Translations under genes and position numbers: made by a program | DNA from: Phycisphaeraceae bacterium | Lineage (GTDB): Bacteria; Planctomycetota; Phycisphaerae; Phycisphaerales; Zrk34 | Direction: 5' to 3' | Assembly (NCBI GenBank): GCA_028284925.1 | Contig: JANQQT010000007.1 | Coordinates: forward strand, 1 to 64,000 | DNA length: 64,000 bases | Shown here: piece after piece, positions 17,657 through 24,869 of the stretch | How the letters are laid out: every line of letters begins with the position of its first letter | How positions within the stretch are numbered: the first letter of the stretch is position 1 | The notes under the pieces: generated by a model | Databases searched by the model: none | What the model saw: the letters and a program-made list of their open reading frames with translations, nothing else | Told to the model about the DNA's origin: nothing

Positions 17657-18844
17657 TTATGGTGAAGGTTTGGCGGAAGTGTGCCAGCTTGTAATGAGAA
17701 ACTGGATGCAGACGGGGCGGGGGATTCTGATTTCCTGTCCGGCGGGATGGAGGCGGCCGTTCTTCTTGCTTAGGTGGAAGATGACGATGTTTCCGGAGTT
17801 CTGGTTGGCGGCGAAGAGGAAGCGTCCCGAGGGGTCGATGTTGAAGTTGCGCGGGGTCTTACCCTCGGTTTTAGTGTGGCTGATGTAGTTTAGTTTTCCG
17901 GATTTGGGATTGACGGAATAGGCGACGATGGAGTCGTGTCCGCGATTTGAGCCGTATACGAAGCGACCGGAGGGGTGGACGAGGATTTGTGCGGTGGAAT
18001 TTCCGCGTTTGTGGTCGGCGGGCATGGTGGTGATGGTCTGGATGGGGTTGAGTGCTCCCTTTTTGGAATCGAAGTTGAAAGCCGTGATGGTTGAGTGGAG
18101 TTCATTGATGACGTATGCGAATTTGTTGGTGGGGTGGAATGCGAAGTGGCGGGGGCCGGCGCCGGGTTTGACTTTGGCGAATGCGGGGTTGTTGGCGGTG
18201 AGTTTGCCGGTTTTCGGATTGAGTTTGTAGATGAGGAGTTTGTCGATGCCGAGGTCGGCAGCGACGGCGAAGCGGCCGGATTTGTCGACGTTGATGGAGT
18301 GCGCGTGTGGCGCTTTCTGGCGACGTGGATTGACGGAAGAGCCTTTGTGTTGGATGGTTGAACCGGGTTTAGCGAGAGAGCCATCGGGTTTGATGGGGAT
18401 GGCGATGACGGAACCGCCCACGTAATTGGCGGCGAGGACGCATGAGCCGGATTTGTCGACGACGATGTGGCAGGGTGCTCCGCCGTTTGAGGTTTGGGTG
18501 TTGAGGTAGCGCAGGGAGCCGGAGGATTTGTCGATGGCGTAGGCCTGTATGGATCCTGACGCCTGATTTTTGTATCTCGTGATCTCGTTGACGGCGTAGA
18601 GGTATTTGCCGGAGGGGTGGAGGGCGAGGAAGGAGGGGTTTTTGGGTCGGTCGTTGGTCGATTTGAGTTTGAGTGTGGCGGTTTGGTAATCGAATTCGAG
18701 AGTGTAGATTCCCTTTGATCCCCCGCCGGAATAGGTACCGACAAAGATGAGGGCTTTGGCGGGGCGTGCGACGGCGGCGGTCGCGGGTGTAACGCATGCC
18801 AGTGAAGCCAGAACAAAAGCCATCGAAAGTAAGAGGGATCGCAT
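17657..18844 (-). CDS. Exported lactonase, seven-bladed beta-propeller (YbhE type)
   Basis: 395 residues with a signal peptide (about 1-24, cleaved after TATAA), so periplasmic. The body shows seven repeats of the propeller type with recurring HPSGKYLYAVNE and HPSGRFVYGSNRG motifs, which identify the lactonase family related to 6-phosphogluconolactonase. Because it is exported, a role on extracytoplasmic sugar lactones is more likely than in the pentose phosphate pathway. About 40 bases upstream of the threonine aldolase start on the same strand. Confidence 0.9.
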   Translation of the reverse strand: MRSLLLSMAFVLASLACVTPATAAVARPAKALIFVGTYSGGGSKGIYTLEFDYQTATLKLKSTNDRPKNPSFLALHPSGKYLYAVNEITRYKNQASGSIQAYAIDKSSGSLRYLNTQTSNGGAPCHIVVDKSGSCVLAANYVGGSVIAIPIKPDGSLAKPGSTIQHKGSSVNPRRQKAPHAHSINVDKSGRFAVAADLGIDKLLIYKLNPKTGKLTANNPAFAKVKPGAGPRHFAFHPTNKFAYVINELHSTITAFNFDSKKGALNPIQTITTMPADHKRGNSTAQILVHPSGRFVYGSNRGHDSIVAYSVNPKSGKLNYISHTKTEGKTPRNFNIDPSGRFLFAANQNSGNIVIFHLSKKNGRLHPAGQEIRIPRPVCIQFLITSWHTSAKPSP

Positions 18845-19041
18845 AGATCAATTCCTGTGCTAAATGTTTAATGGTGAATGAAGGAGATTATGACAGATGA
18901 GCGACGGAAGTGGAAGACTTTTGGAATGGTTTTGGTGTTTGTCTTTTGTTGTCACTCCGAATCGAAAAAATGTGAGGGTTCTTGCTATGTCCGGTAAGAG
19001 CGTAGAGAATGTCGCCACCGAAGAGGGATATGGAGTTTGAT

Positions 19042-19437
19042 ATGGCGATACAGATGGAGTTGTCCCGCATTCTGATCACGGAGACGCAGGATTATCAGCT
19101 CATTGAGCTTCGTGAGGTGGATGGTGAGCGTACGTTTCCGATCGTCATTGGACTTTATGAGGCGGCGGCGATCGAGCGGCGTTTGAAGAACATCCCGATC
19201 AAGCGTCCGCAGACGCACGAATTGCTGGCGTCGATCATTGAGGAAATGGGTGGGCGGCTGGATCGTATTGTGATCAACGATCTTAAGGAGCATACTTTCT
19301 TTGCGGAATTGGTGATCGAGCGGGATGGTGAAGTGATTCGGGTGGACTCGCGACCCTCCGATGCGATTGCGTTGGGCATCGCCAATGAAGTATCGATTTA
19401 TGTGGAGGAGCATGTTCTGGAGGAGGCATCGAGTTGA
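19042..19437 (+). CDS. Bifunctional nuclease (BFN) domain protein
   Basis: About 131 residues, essentially a single BFN domain (DUF151). Motifs: LRE-type opening (ELREVDGERTFPIVIGLYEAAAI) and DSRPSDAIALGI in the second half. In plants this domain has been reported to have DNase and RNase activity; bacterial roles are unclear. The family is frequent in planctomycetes and actinobacteria. The start at 19042 is preferred to 19009 because GGAG lies six bases before it; 19009 has only a weak AGAGA. Isolated gene. Confidence 0.88.
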   Translation: MAIQMELSRILITETQDYQLIELREVDGERTFPIVIGLYEAAAIERRLKNIPIKRPQTHELLASIIEEMGGRLDRIVINDLKEHTFFAELVIERDGEVIRVDSRPSDAIALGIANEVSIYVEEHVLEEASS

Positions 19438-19658
19438 TGGGGGGGGACAATTACTCGGTGCTGATTGGGAACATTACCGATGGGAAATCCGAATGCCGCG
19501 GATCGTTCATTAGGGGGGTTGAGAACTGTTTTTCGGGGGTTTCACTGGCATAATCGTTACAGATAGTCGTGCCGAGGTGTGGAGAAGGGAGGATCGGTTA
19601 ATGAGGGGGAGATAGCAGTCGATACCTTTCATAGGTCATCGAGTGAAGGAGTCTACCG

Positions 19659-20135
19659 ATGGGCAAAGAAACTGAAGGTGTGAGAATTGGTGAAATTCTG
19701 GTGGGGCTTGGCGTGTTGTCTGCGGAGCAGGTGGAAGCGATCGTTGCAGAACAGAAGAAGGTGGGGCGTCCGTTTGGCGATCTTGCTGAACGTATGTTTG
19801 ACGTTGCTCCATCAGCGGTGGAGCAGGCTTGGGTGGATCAATACACTGCGTTTGGGACGGAAGCTGATTTGGAACAGCAGGAGATCGATACGCAGGTCTT
19901 GCGAGTATTGAATCGTCGGCAGGCGTGGCAATTTCGCATGTTGCCCTTACGACGAGAGAATAATGAGTTGATCGCAGCAACGGACAAGGAGAATTTGCGA
20001 CGGGCGTGTGGGTTTGCCTGGAATACGCTGGATGAGCCGATTTATTTTTTGATCGCACGAAGGCCGCAGTTGGAAGAATTTTTGATGGATCATTATCCGT
20101 GGCCAGGGATTTTGGATCTTCCGGCGGCGGGATGA
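19659..20135 (+). CDS. Stand-alone GspE/PilB N-terminal (MshEN-like) domain protein
   Basis: 158 residues. It begins with the pattern IGEILVGLGVLSAEQVEAIVAEQK and continues with a second helical unit ending in a Lys/Arg-rich turn, LPLRRENNELIAATD. That is the layout of the N-terminal domain of type II secretion and type IV pilus ATPases, which in some cases binds cyclic di-GMP. No ATPase domain follows. It may be a free regulatory domain. A diguanylate cyclase is encoded at 60-61 kb, but a link is only inference. It is followed after about 125 bases by kdsB on the same strand. Confidence 0.65.
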   Translation: MGKETEGVRIGEILVGLGVLSAEQVEAIVAEQKKVGRPFGDLAERMFDVAPSAVEQAWVDQYTAFGTEADLEQQEIDTQVLRVLNRRQAWQFRMLPLRRENNELIAATDKENLRRACGFAWNTLDEPIYFLIARRPQLEEFLMDHYPWPGILDLPAAG

Positions 20136-20261
20136 GTTAGAGGTTGGAGCGTGATCTGACGGGATAGGGGGGTATTCATGATTGTCCTAGTGTGTTTGTT
20201 TATGCAGTTGGGGCTATCCTTTGCAGAGTTGAAATTGAACGAACAGGCAGAGGATTTTGCA

Positions 20262-21005
20262 TTGAATAAGGCTGTTGTGATTATTCCGGCGCGTTATGGA
20301 TCGACGCGGTTGGAGGGGAAAGCGTTGCTGGATCAGACGGGCAAGCCGATGGTGGTTCATGTGGCGGACCAGGCGAAGAAGGCATCCGCACCGAGCCGTG
20401 TTATCGTTGCAGCGGACGATCGGCGAATTATTGATGCCGTTGAGCGATTTGGACATGAGGCGGTGATGACGCGGGCGGATCATGTGAACGGAACTTCCCG
20501 GGTGGCGGAGGCGGTGGAATGTCTTGAGAGTGATGTTGAGATTATCGTCAATGTGCAGGGCGATGAACCATTGATCGATCCGACCTTGATCGATCAACTG
20601 GTTGAGCGAATGCGAGGGGGAGATGAACCGATGGGGACGATTGGATCGACATTCTCGGAAGATGAAGATATTTCGAATCCCAATGTGGTTAAGGTTGTGT
20701 TGAATCAGTGTGGGCAGGCGATGTATTTCAGTCGGGCGGCGATCCCACATGACCGCGATGGGCAGGGGGGGGGAGAGGTTCTGAAGCATGTGGGGTTATA
20801 TGCTTATCGTCGCGCGTTCCTTTCGCAGTATGTTCAGTTGACACCTACGCCTTGTGAACAGGCGGAGAGGTTGGAGCAGTTGCGTGTATTGGAGCATGGA
20901 TTTCCGATTGCCGTAATCCGAGCGAAGGCGACACATCAGGGGGTAGATACGATCGAGCAATATGAGGCGTTTGTTCAGGCTTACGCATCGCGTCAGAAAG
21001 AGTGA
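20262..21005 (+). CDS. kdsB: 3-deoxy-manno-octulosonate cytidylyltransferase
   Basis: Activates Kdo with CTP to CMP-Kdo for lipid A-core synthesis, in the cytoplasm. The conserved opening VVIIPARYGSTR is present, as are VNVQGDEPLI (substrate and Mg2+ loop) and the late HVGLYAYRR. The TTG at 20262 is taken as start because AGAGG lies eight bases before it and the protein then begins LNKAVVIIPARYG, as in homologues. The ATG at 20178 would add 28 residues with a hydrophobic, signal-like start, which would be odd for a cytosolic enzyme. 247 residues matches the family length. Presence implies Kdo-containing lipopolysaccharide or a Kdo-linked glycan. Confidence 0.94.
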   Translation: MNKAVVIIPARYGSTRLEGKALLDQTGKPMVVHVADQAKKASAPSRVIVAADDRRIIDAVERFGHEAVMTRADHVNGTSRVAEAVECLESDVEIIVNVQGDEPLIDPTLIDQLVERMRGGDEPMGTIGSTFSEDEDISNPNVVKVVLNQCGQAMYFSRAAIPHDRDGQGGGEVLKHVGLYAYRRAFLSQYVQLTPTPCEQAERLEQLRVLEHGFPIAVIRAKATHQGVDTIEQYEAFVQAYASRQKE

Positions 21006-21032
21006 GATGTGTGTGTTAGGGCGTGCCTAAGG

Positions 21033-21065
21033 AAAAGACACGCCAAATTCATGGCGTGTCCTTTT
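21033..21065. terminator. Terminator after kdsB, possibly bidirectional
   Basis: GACACGCC (21037-21044) and GGCGTGTC (21053-21060) enclose AAATTCAT. Runs of A before and T after give T-tracts on both strands. It lies between kdsB and the convergent DUF2934 gene. Confidence 0.8.
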
Positions 21066-21124
21066 GCAATTGGGGAGTGTGTATGTAAATTGTACACGAT
21101 TGAGTGCGTTGAATCGTTGAATCA

Positions 21125-21418
21125 TTAGACGATTGCGTTTATTTCCTCGGTGAGCTGTGATTCCGCCTCGAGCCAGTTTTGTTCATCTCTGTCGGGTGCT
21201 CGGCCGGATAGCAGCCATAATGTGTATGCTCTTTCGGAGATTTCCTCCACGGTGGGTTTGCGAAGGTTTTTTCGCGTGAATTTGGTGGGAGGCGATATTT
21301 TTACTGTTGGCGGAACAACCGTGGAGTTTTTCCCGTCAGTTGTTGTTGATGTGTCGGTGGATTTTTGGGTGGATTTGGATTTGGCGGCGCGTTTTCGCCT
21401 GGAGGCGGTTTTTGACAT
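21125..21418 (-). CDS. DUF2934 protein, basic N-terminus
   Basis: 97 residues. The first 30 are Lys/Arg/Ser/Thr-rich and probably disordered. The last 40 match the DUF2934 pattern: EEISERAYTLWLLSGRAP followed by NWLEAESQL. Family members are found beside stress and plasmid-type genes in several phyla; no function is established. AAAGGA lies eight bases before the ATG. It is the last gene of a minus-strand block that includes the response regulator. Confidence 0.82.
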   Translation of the reverse strand: MSKTASRRKRAAKSKSTQKSTDTSTTTDGKNSTVVPPTVKISPPTKFTRKNLRKPTVEEISERAYTLWLLSGRAPDRDEQNWLEAESQLTEEINAIV

Positions 21419-21596
21419 GATACGAATCCTTTCGGTTGTCTAACAATGCGTCCATGCATTGCCGGGTCACTACAAAGGGATGTTAGGCGGGGTTATTCAA
21501 AACGGAAATGATCCGCGTTTGAAAATGACGAAAAAACCCTTAATTAAAATTGGGCGAATGGAATACTTACGGAGCATTTGCAGAAATTGAGGAAAC

Positions 21597-22316
21597 TTAA
21601 CCGTCTTGCCTGATTGCGTATTGTGTGGCGTGTTGAATCAGCTCGGCTGCGTTTTTGAGGCCGAGTTTGTCTTTGATGTGCTCGCGGTGGGATTCGACGG
21701 TTTTGATGGAGACGCAGAGGCGTTCCGCGACCTGGCGTGTGCCGAGTCCTTTGCCAAGTAATTCGAAGACTTCCAACTCACGATCGGAGAGGTTTTCGAG
21801 GGGGGTTTTTGATGAGTCGTTGGCGCCACCCGCCAACTGGCCGAGCAGGCGTGTGGCGACGTCCTGGGAGACGTAGATGTCGCCTCTCATTACGGTTCGG
21901 ATGGCGGTGATCAGTTTGTCGGCGCCGACCTGTTTCATGACGTAGCCGCGTGCGCCCGCGCGGAGTACGCGCTGGGCGTAGAGGGATTCATCGTGCATGG
22001 ACAGGACGAGTATGGGTAGGTCGGGATGGGTCGTGTGCAGTTGCTTGATGAGTTCGAGGCCGCCGATGTCCTTCAGGGTCAGATCCACGACGGCGAGATC
22101 GGGTGAGTGTTCCTTGACGGCAGCGATGCCCTGATGATAATCTTCGGCCTCCGCCACGACGTTAAGGTCTTGTTCCTGGTTGATCAGCATGACCATGCCT
22201 TTTCGGACGATGGGGTGATCGTCCACGATGATCAGGCTGGTGACTTTGTCCTGCGATTGGGCGTTCTTTTTTCTTGCGACACGTCCGTTGGATTTGGATT
22301 CGCTGGCCTTAGACAC
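21597..22316 (-). CDS. Response regulator, NarL/FixJ family (REC + LuxR HTH)
   Basis: 239 residues. The receiver domain (about 28-145) has the acidic pair Asp32-Asp33, the phosphoacceptor Asp78 (VVDLT) and a Lys in YVMKQ. The LuxR-type helix-turn-helix is at about 172-230 (LSDRELEVFELLGKGLGTRQVAERL). The first 25 residues are basic and unstructured. A GTG start is used, with GGAG about six bases upstream. It begins 12 bases after the stop of the PAS histidine kinase, so the pair form an operon and a cognate two-component system. Confidence 0.94.
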   Translation of the reverse strand: MSKASESKSNGRVARKKNAQSQDKVTSLIIVDDHPIVRKGMVMLINQEQDLNVVAEAEDYHQGIAAVKEHSPDLAVVDLTLKDIGGLELIKQLHTTHPDLPILVLSMHDESLYAQRVLRAGARGYVMKQVGADKLITAIRTVMRGDIYVSQDVATRLLGQLAGGANDSSKTPLENLSDRELEVFELLGKGLGTRQVAERLCVSIKTVESHREHIKDKLGLKNAAELIQHATQYAIRQDG

Positions 22317-22328
22317 GGTATTCTCCGA

Positions 22329-23402
22329 TCAGGTACTGGGCGTGGATTTGTAGGGAAAAGTGCACTGGACTGCTGTCCCGCCTTTGTCTCCATGCTCGAC
22401 CTTGAGTGACCCGGAAATGATTCCAGCGCGGTAATTCATGATGAACATGCCTCTTCCATCAGGATCCCTGGAATCGGCGGAAATGCCTGAGCCGTCATCG
22501 CTGATGCTCATTCGGGCCTTATCGTCGGCGAGTTGCTCCAGGGTGATATCAATGGACTGAGGGTTGCCGTGTCGGACGGCATTATGAATGGCTTCGTGGG
22601 CGATGTAGTACAGGTGTGTGGCGACGTGGTGATCGGTGAACTGAAGGGGGAGATGGCAGATGAACCGACATTTGACGGGGTATCGGGTGGCGACGGTGTC
22701 GGCGAGATGCTCGAGAGAGAGCATTAGGCCATCGTTTTCAAGAATCACTGGACAAAGCCCGTGGACCAGAGCGCGGGTGTGTTGAATGGCCTGGTTGACC
22801 AGCTCAACGATTTCGGAGGCGGTTTGGGCTTCCGGAAGATCTTTGGATTCAAGCTGTGTGGCAAGCACGCCCGCCATGAGTGCGATACCGGTTAGTTCCT
22901 GTCCGAGTCCATCATGGAGATCGCGACCGATGCGTTGCTGTTCACTGGTCGAGATATCCAGCACTTCCTTTTCGAGTTTTTTTCGTTGGCTGATATCCCG
23001 GACGACTCCAGTGTATCCGTGGTAGTCATCCAGTTTGATTTCACTGACGGCGAGATCTACGGGGAAGCTTGTTCCATCTTTCCTGAGCCCGACGGCTTCC
23101 CGACCCAATCCGATGATTTTAGCGACACCGGTTCTGTGGTAAGCCTCCAGATACTCATCGTGTTGCTCACGATAGGGTGAAGGCATGAGTATCTTAATGT
23201 TCTGGCCGACGAGTTCGTGGGCGGAGTATTGGAACATTTGCTCCGCCGCGGGGTTAACGGATTCGATAAAGCCATGAACGTTGATGGTGATGATGCCATC
23301 GACCGCAGTATTGACGACCGCCTGGAGTTTGGCTTCAAGGCGTTGCTGAATCATGTCTTGATGATCCATGTTGTCCGGCTGCGGCATGTCGCTCCTGCTC
23401 AT
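22329..23402 (-). CDS. PAS histidine kinase, HisKA_3 type, FixL-like
   Basis: 357 residues with no membrane segment, so cytoplasmic. The PAS domain (about 25-140) has the FixL-like stretch EQHDEYLEAY...IIGLGREAVGLRKDG. His81 and Arg101 line up with the heme His200 and distal Arg220 of Bradyrhizobium FixL, so heme binding and oxygen or gas sensing are plausible but inferred. The phosphoacceptor is His163 (GRDLHDGLGQEL), HisKA_3 type as in NarX/DegS-like kinases. The ATPase domain shows EAIHNAVRHG and DDGSGI. An ATG 15 bases downstream (23387) has a better GGAG. Regulon unknown; nif or denitrification genes are not in the window. Confidence 0.92.
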   Translation of the reverse strand: MSRSDMPQPDNMDHQDMIQQRLEAKLQAVVNTAVDGIITINVHGFIESVNPAAEQMFQYSAHELVGQNIKILMPSPYREQHDEYLEAYHRTGVAKIIGLGREAVGLRKDGTSFPVDLAVSEIKLDDYHGYTGVVRDISQRKKLEKEVLDISTSEQQRIGRDLHDGLGQELTGIALMAGVLATQLESKDLPEAQTASEIVELVNQAIQHTRALVHGLCPVILENDGLMLSLEHLADTVATRYPVKCRFICHLPLQFTDHHVATHLYYIAHEAIHNAVRHGNPQSIDITLEQLADDKARMSISDDGSGISADSRDPDGRGMFIMNYRAGIISGSLKVEHGDKGGTAVQCTFPYKSTPST

Positions 23403-23505
23403 GAATATCGGTTGTCGTAGAATTCATAAGATTATATCGACATGCCTCCCCGATCTGGCAAGTGTTGTACGCCGATTGGTTTCGACGAGATTCCGCAGGT
23501 GTACT

Positions 23506-23673
23506 TTAGTCGGACCTGACCAGATCCGTTGAATTATCCGGAGTTTCGGGGGTTGCATGGGTCACGACATGTTTGTGGTAGCTGCGGTGGCCTGCGATAA
23601 TGATCGTTATGAAACAACTGATCGTTATTACGGCAACGGTAATGAATACACGAAGTACGTTTTTGTTGTCCAT
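23506..23673 (-). CDS. Small single-pass membrane protein (55 residues)
   Basis: Too short for ordinary cut-offs. Begins MDNKNVLRVF, then about 20 hydrophobic residues (FITVAVITISCFITIIIA), then a polar tail of about 28 residues. AAAGGG lies about seven bases before the ATG. It starts 29 bases after the ECF sigma factor stop on the same strand, so it probably belongs to that operon. Topology (N-in or N-out) is not clear. It lacks the zinc-binding motif of classical anti-sigma factors, yet its position makes an inner-membrane regulator plausible. No family recognised. Confidence 0.6.
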   Translation of the reverse strand: MDNKNVLRVFITVAVITISCFITIIIAGHRSYHKHVVTHATPETPDNSTDLVRSD

Positions 23674-23702
23674 GTGAAAACCCTTTCTATTTGAGTGGCG
23701 GT

Positions 23703-24344
23703 TTACCCAGCCATGAGTGCGTGGGTTGATGAATGATCGTGATCCTGGAGGTAGGCTTTGAGCATTTTTCGGCCGCGATGGGCGCGAGATTTGATGGTTC
23801 CAATGGGAACATCGAGAATTCGCGCGGCCTGGACGTGTTCCAGTTGCTCGACGTCCACGAGGAGCAATGTCCAGCGGATGGCATCCGGCAGGGATTTCAG
23901 GCCCGCGACTATGTCTTCATCTTCAAATCTTTCGAGCATCTGGTCGGGTTCTACCCATCGAGGCTCGGTGGGGTCGGTTGCGGGCGTGATCGGTTCAGGG
24001 ATCTGGCGTGCATTTTCTGCATTGATGGATAATTCACCTGCGCGGTGTCTGTTGCGGCGAAGGAAATCGATATGGGTGCGCCTGAGGATGGTGAGAAGCC
24101 AGGCTCTAACGTTGGTTCCATCCGTGAAGGGATCGATGGAACGAGCAGCCTTAATCATGGTGTCCTGAGCGAGGTCCTCGGCGATTGTCTGGTTCCGACA
24201 GAGGTAGACGGCTGTTCGCATTACGGTTTGAAGATGAGGCCAACAGAGCTCCTTGAATCGCTTGATTTGTCGAGGCAGGAGTGCAGCATCTGCGAGGTGG
24301 GTGTCGGCGGTCAGGTTTGACTCCAGGATGGGGTGAGCTTTCAT
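23703..24344 (-). CDS. RNA polymerase sigma factor, ECF/SigE-like
   Basis: 213 residues. Region 2 (about 35-105) has LAQDTMIKAARSI and the -10-recognition helix NVRAWLLTILRRTHIDFLRR. Region 4 (about 150-205) has LPDAIRWTLLLVDVEQLEHVQAARILDVPIGTIKSRAHRGR, a typical HTH. The linker is Pro/Glu-rich. AAAGGAG lies seven bases before the ATG. Followed by a small membrane-protein gene and preceded by a palindrome. Group not assigned; resembles the planctomycete-rich ECF sets. Confidence 0.92.
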   Translation of the reverse strand: MKAHPILESNLTADTHLADAALLPRQIKRFKELCWPHLQTVMRTAVYLCRNQTIAEDLAQDTMIKAARSIDPFTDGTNVRAWLLTILRRTHIDFLRRNRHRAGELSINAENARQIPEPITPATDPTEPRWVEPDQMLERFEDEDIVAGLKSLPDAIRWTLLLVDVEQLEHVQAARILDVPIGTIKSRAHRGRKMLKAYLQDHDHSSTHALMAG

Positions 24345-24458
24345 GGGTCGACTCCTTTAATGCAGCGTCTTGCTGTGCTTATATATTGGCACTTTGCGCG
24401 CACGCCGACTATGAGGGCGCACCATGAATGAGATGTAAGTGATCCCTTATGGGGAGAG

Positions 24459-24473
24459 TGGGGGAATCCCCCA
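24459..24473. promoter_or_regulatory. 15-bp palindrome upstream of the sigma factor gene
   Basis: TGGGGGA and TCCCCCA flank a single central base. It lies about 115 bases before the sigma factor start and 27 bases after the stop of the 59-residue gene. An operator for the sigma gene is more likely than a terminator because the loop is too small and no T run follows. A TATATA sequence lies between it and the sigma start. Confidence 0.3.
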
Positions 24474-24499
24474 TGCGTTTGGAAGGGCTTAGAGAGGGA

Positions 24500-24679
24500 T
24501 TATTCGCTTGAGGAGGAGTCTGGAGCGTCTTGTTCGGGCACGGGATTGGTCAGGGCATCGATCCAGTGATCCATCTGTGTGGAGAGGCTGAGGGTATCGA
24601 CGGACCTTTTCCTCAATTGAGCAAGGCGTTTGCGAATGGCCGAATCGGCTTCATTCAAATTGAAGGATGGGCGAATCAT
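24500..24679 (-). CDS. Small unrecognised protein (59 residues)
   Basis: Starts MIRPSFNLNEADSAIRKRL and ends in a Ser/Asp-rich tail; the middle is one amphipathic helix (IRKRLAQLRKRSVDTLSLS). An in-frame stop lies just upstream, and GAGGAA is about 12 bases before the ATG. Same orientation as the sigma factor gene and the symporter. Codon use fits its neighbours. No family recognised, so this is a plausible but unproven gene. Confidence 0.45.
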   Translation of the reverse strand: MIRPSFNLNEADSAIRKRLAQLRKRSVDTLSLSTQMDHWIDALTNPVPEQDAPDSSSSE

Positions 24680-24869
24680 TTTTCCGAGGTTTCCTCATTC
24701 CGCGCCATGGAGTCATGGGGATGCTACGCCAATATGTTCCGGCAGTGATCCGGTGTTATCGGCATGGCAATCGGGAACTGACGCTATTGGATCTCGATTC
24801 AATGGTGTTACGACTACAAAACGAGAAACGGAAGGGTACGCGTTCAATTTGCCATGATTTTGAATGAAT

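Noticed and set aside
24459-24473. TGGGGGA-A-TCCCCCA as a terminator of the 59-residue gene
   Set aside because: The loop would be a single base and no T run follows. It is listed as a possible operator instead.
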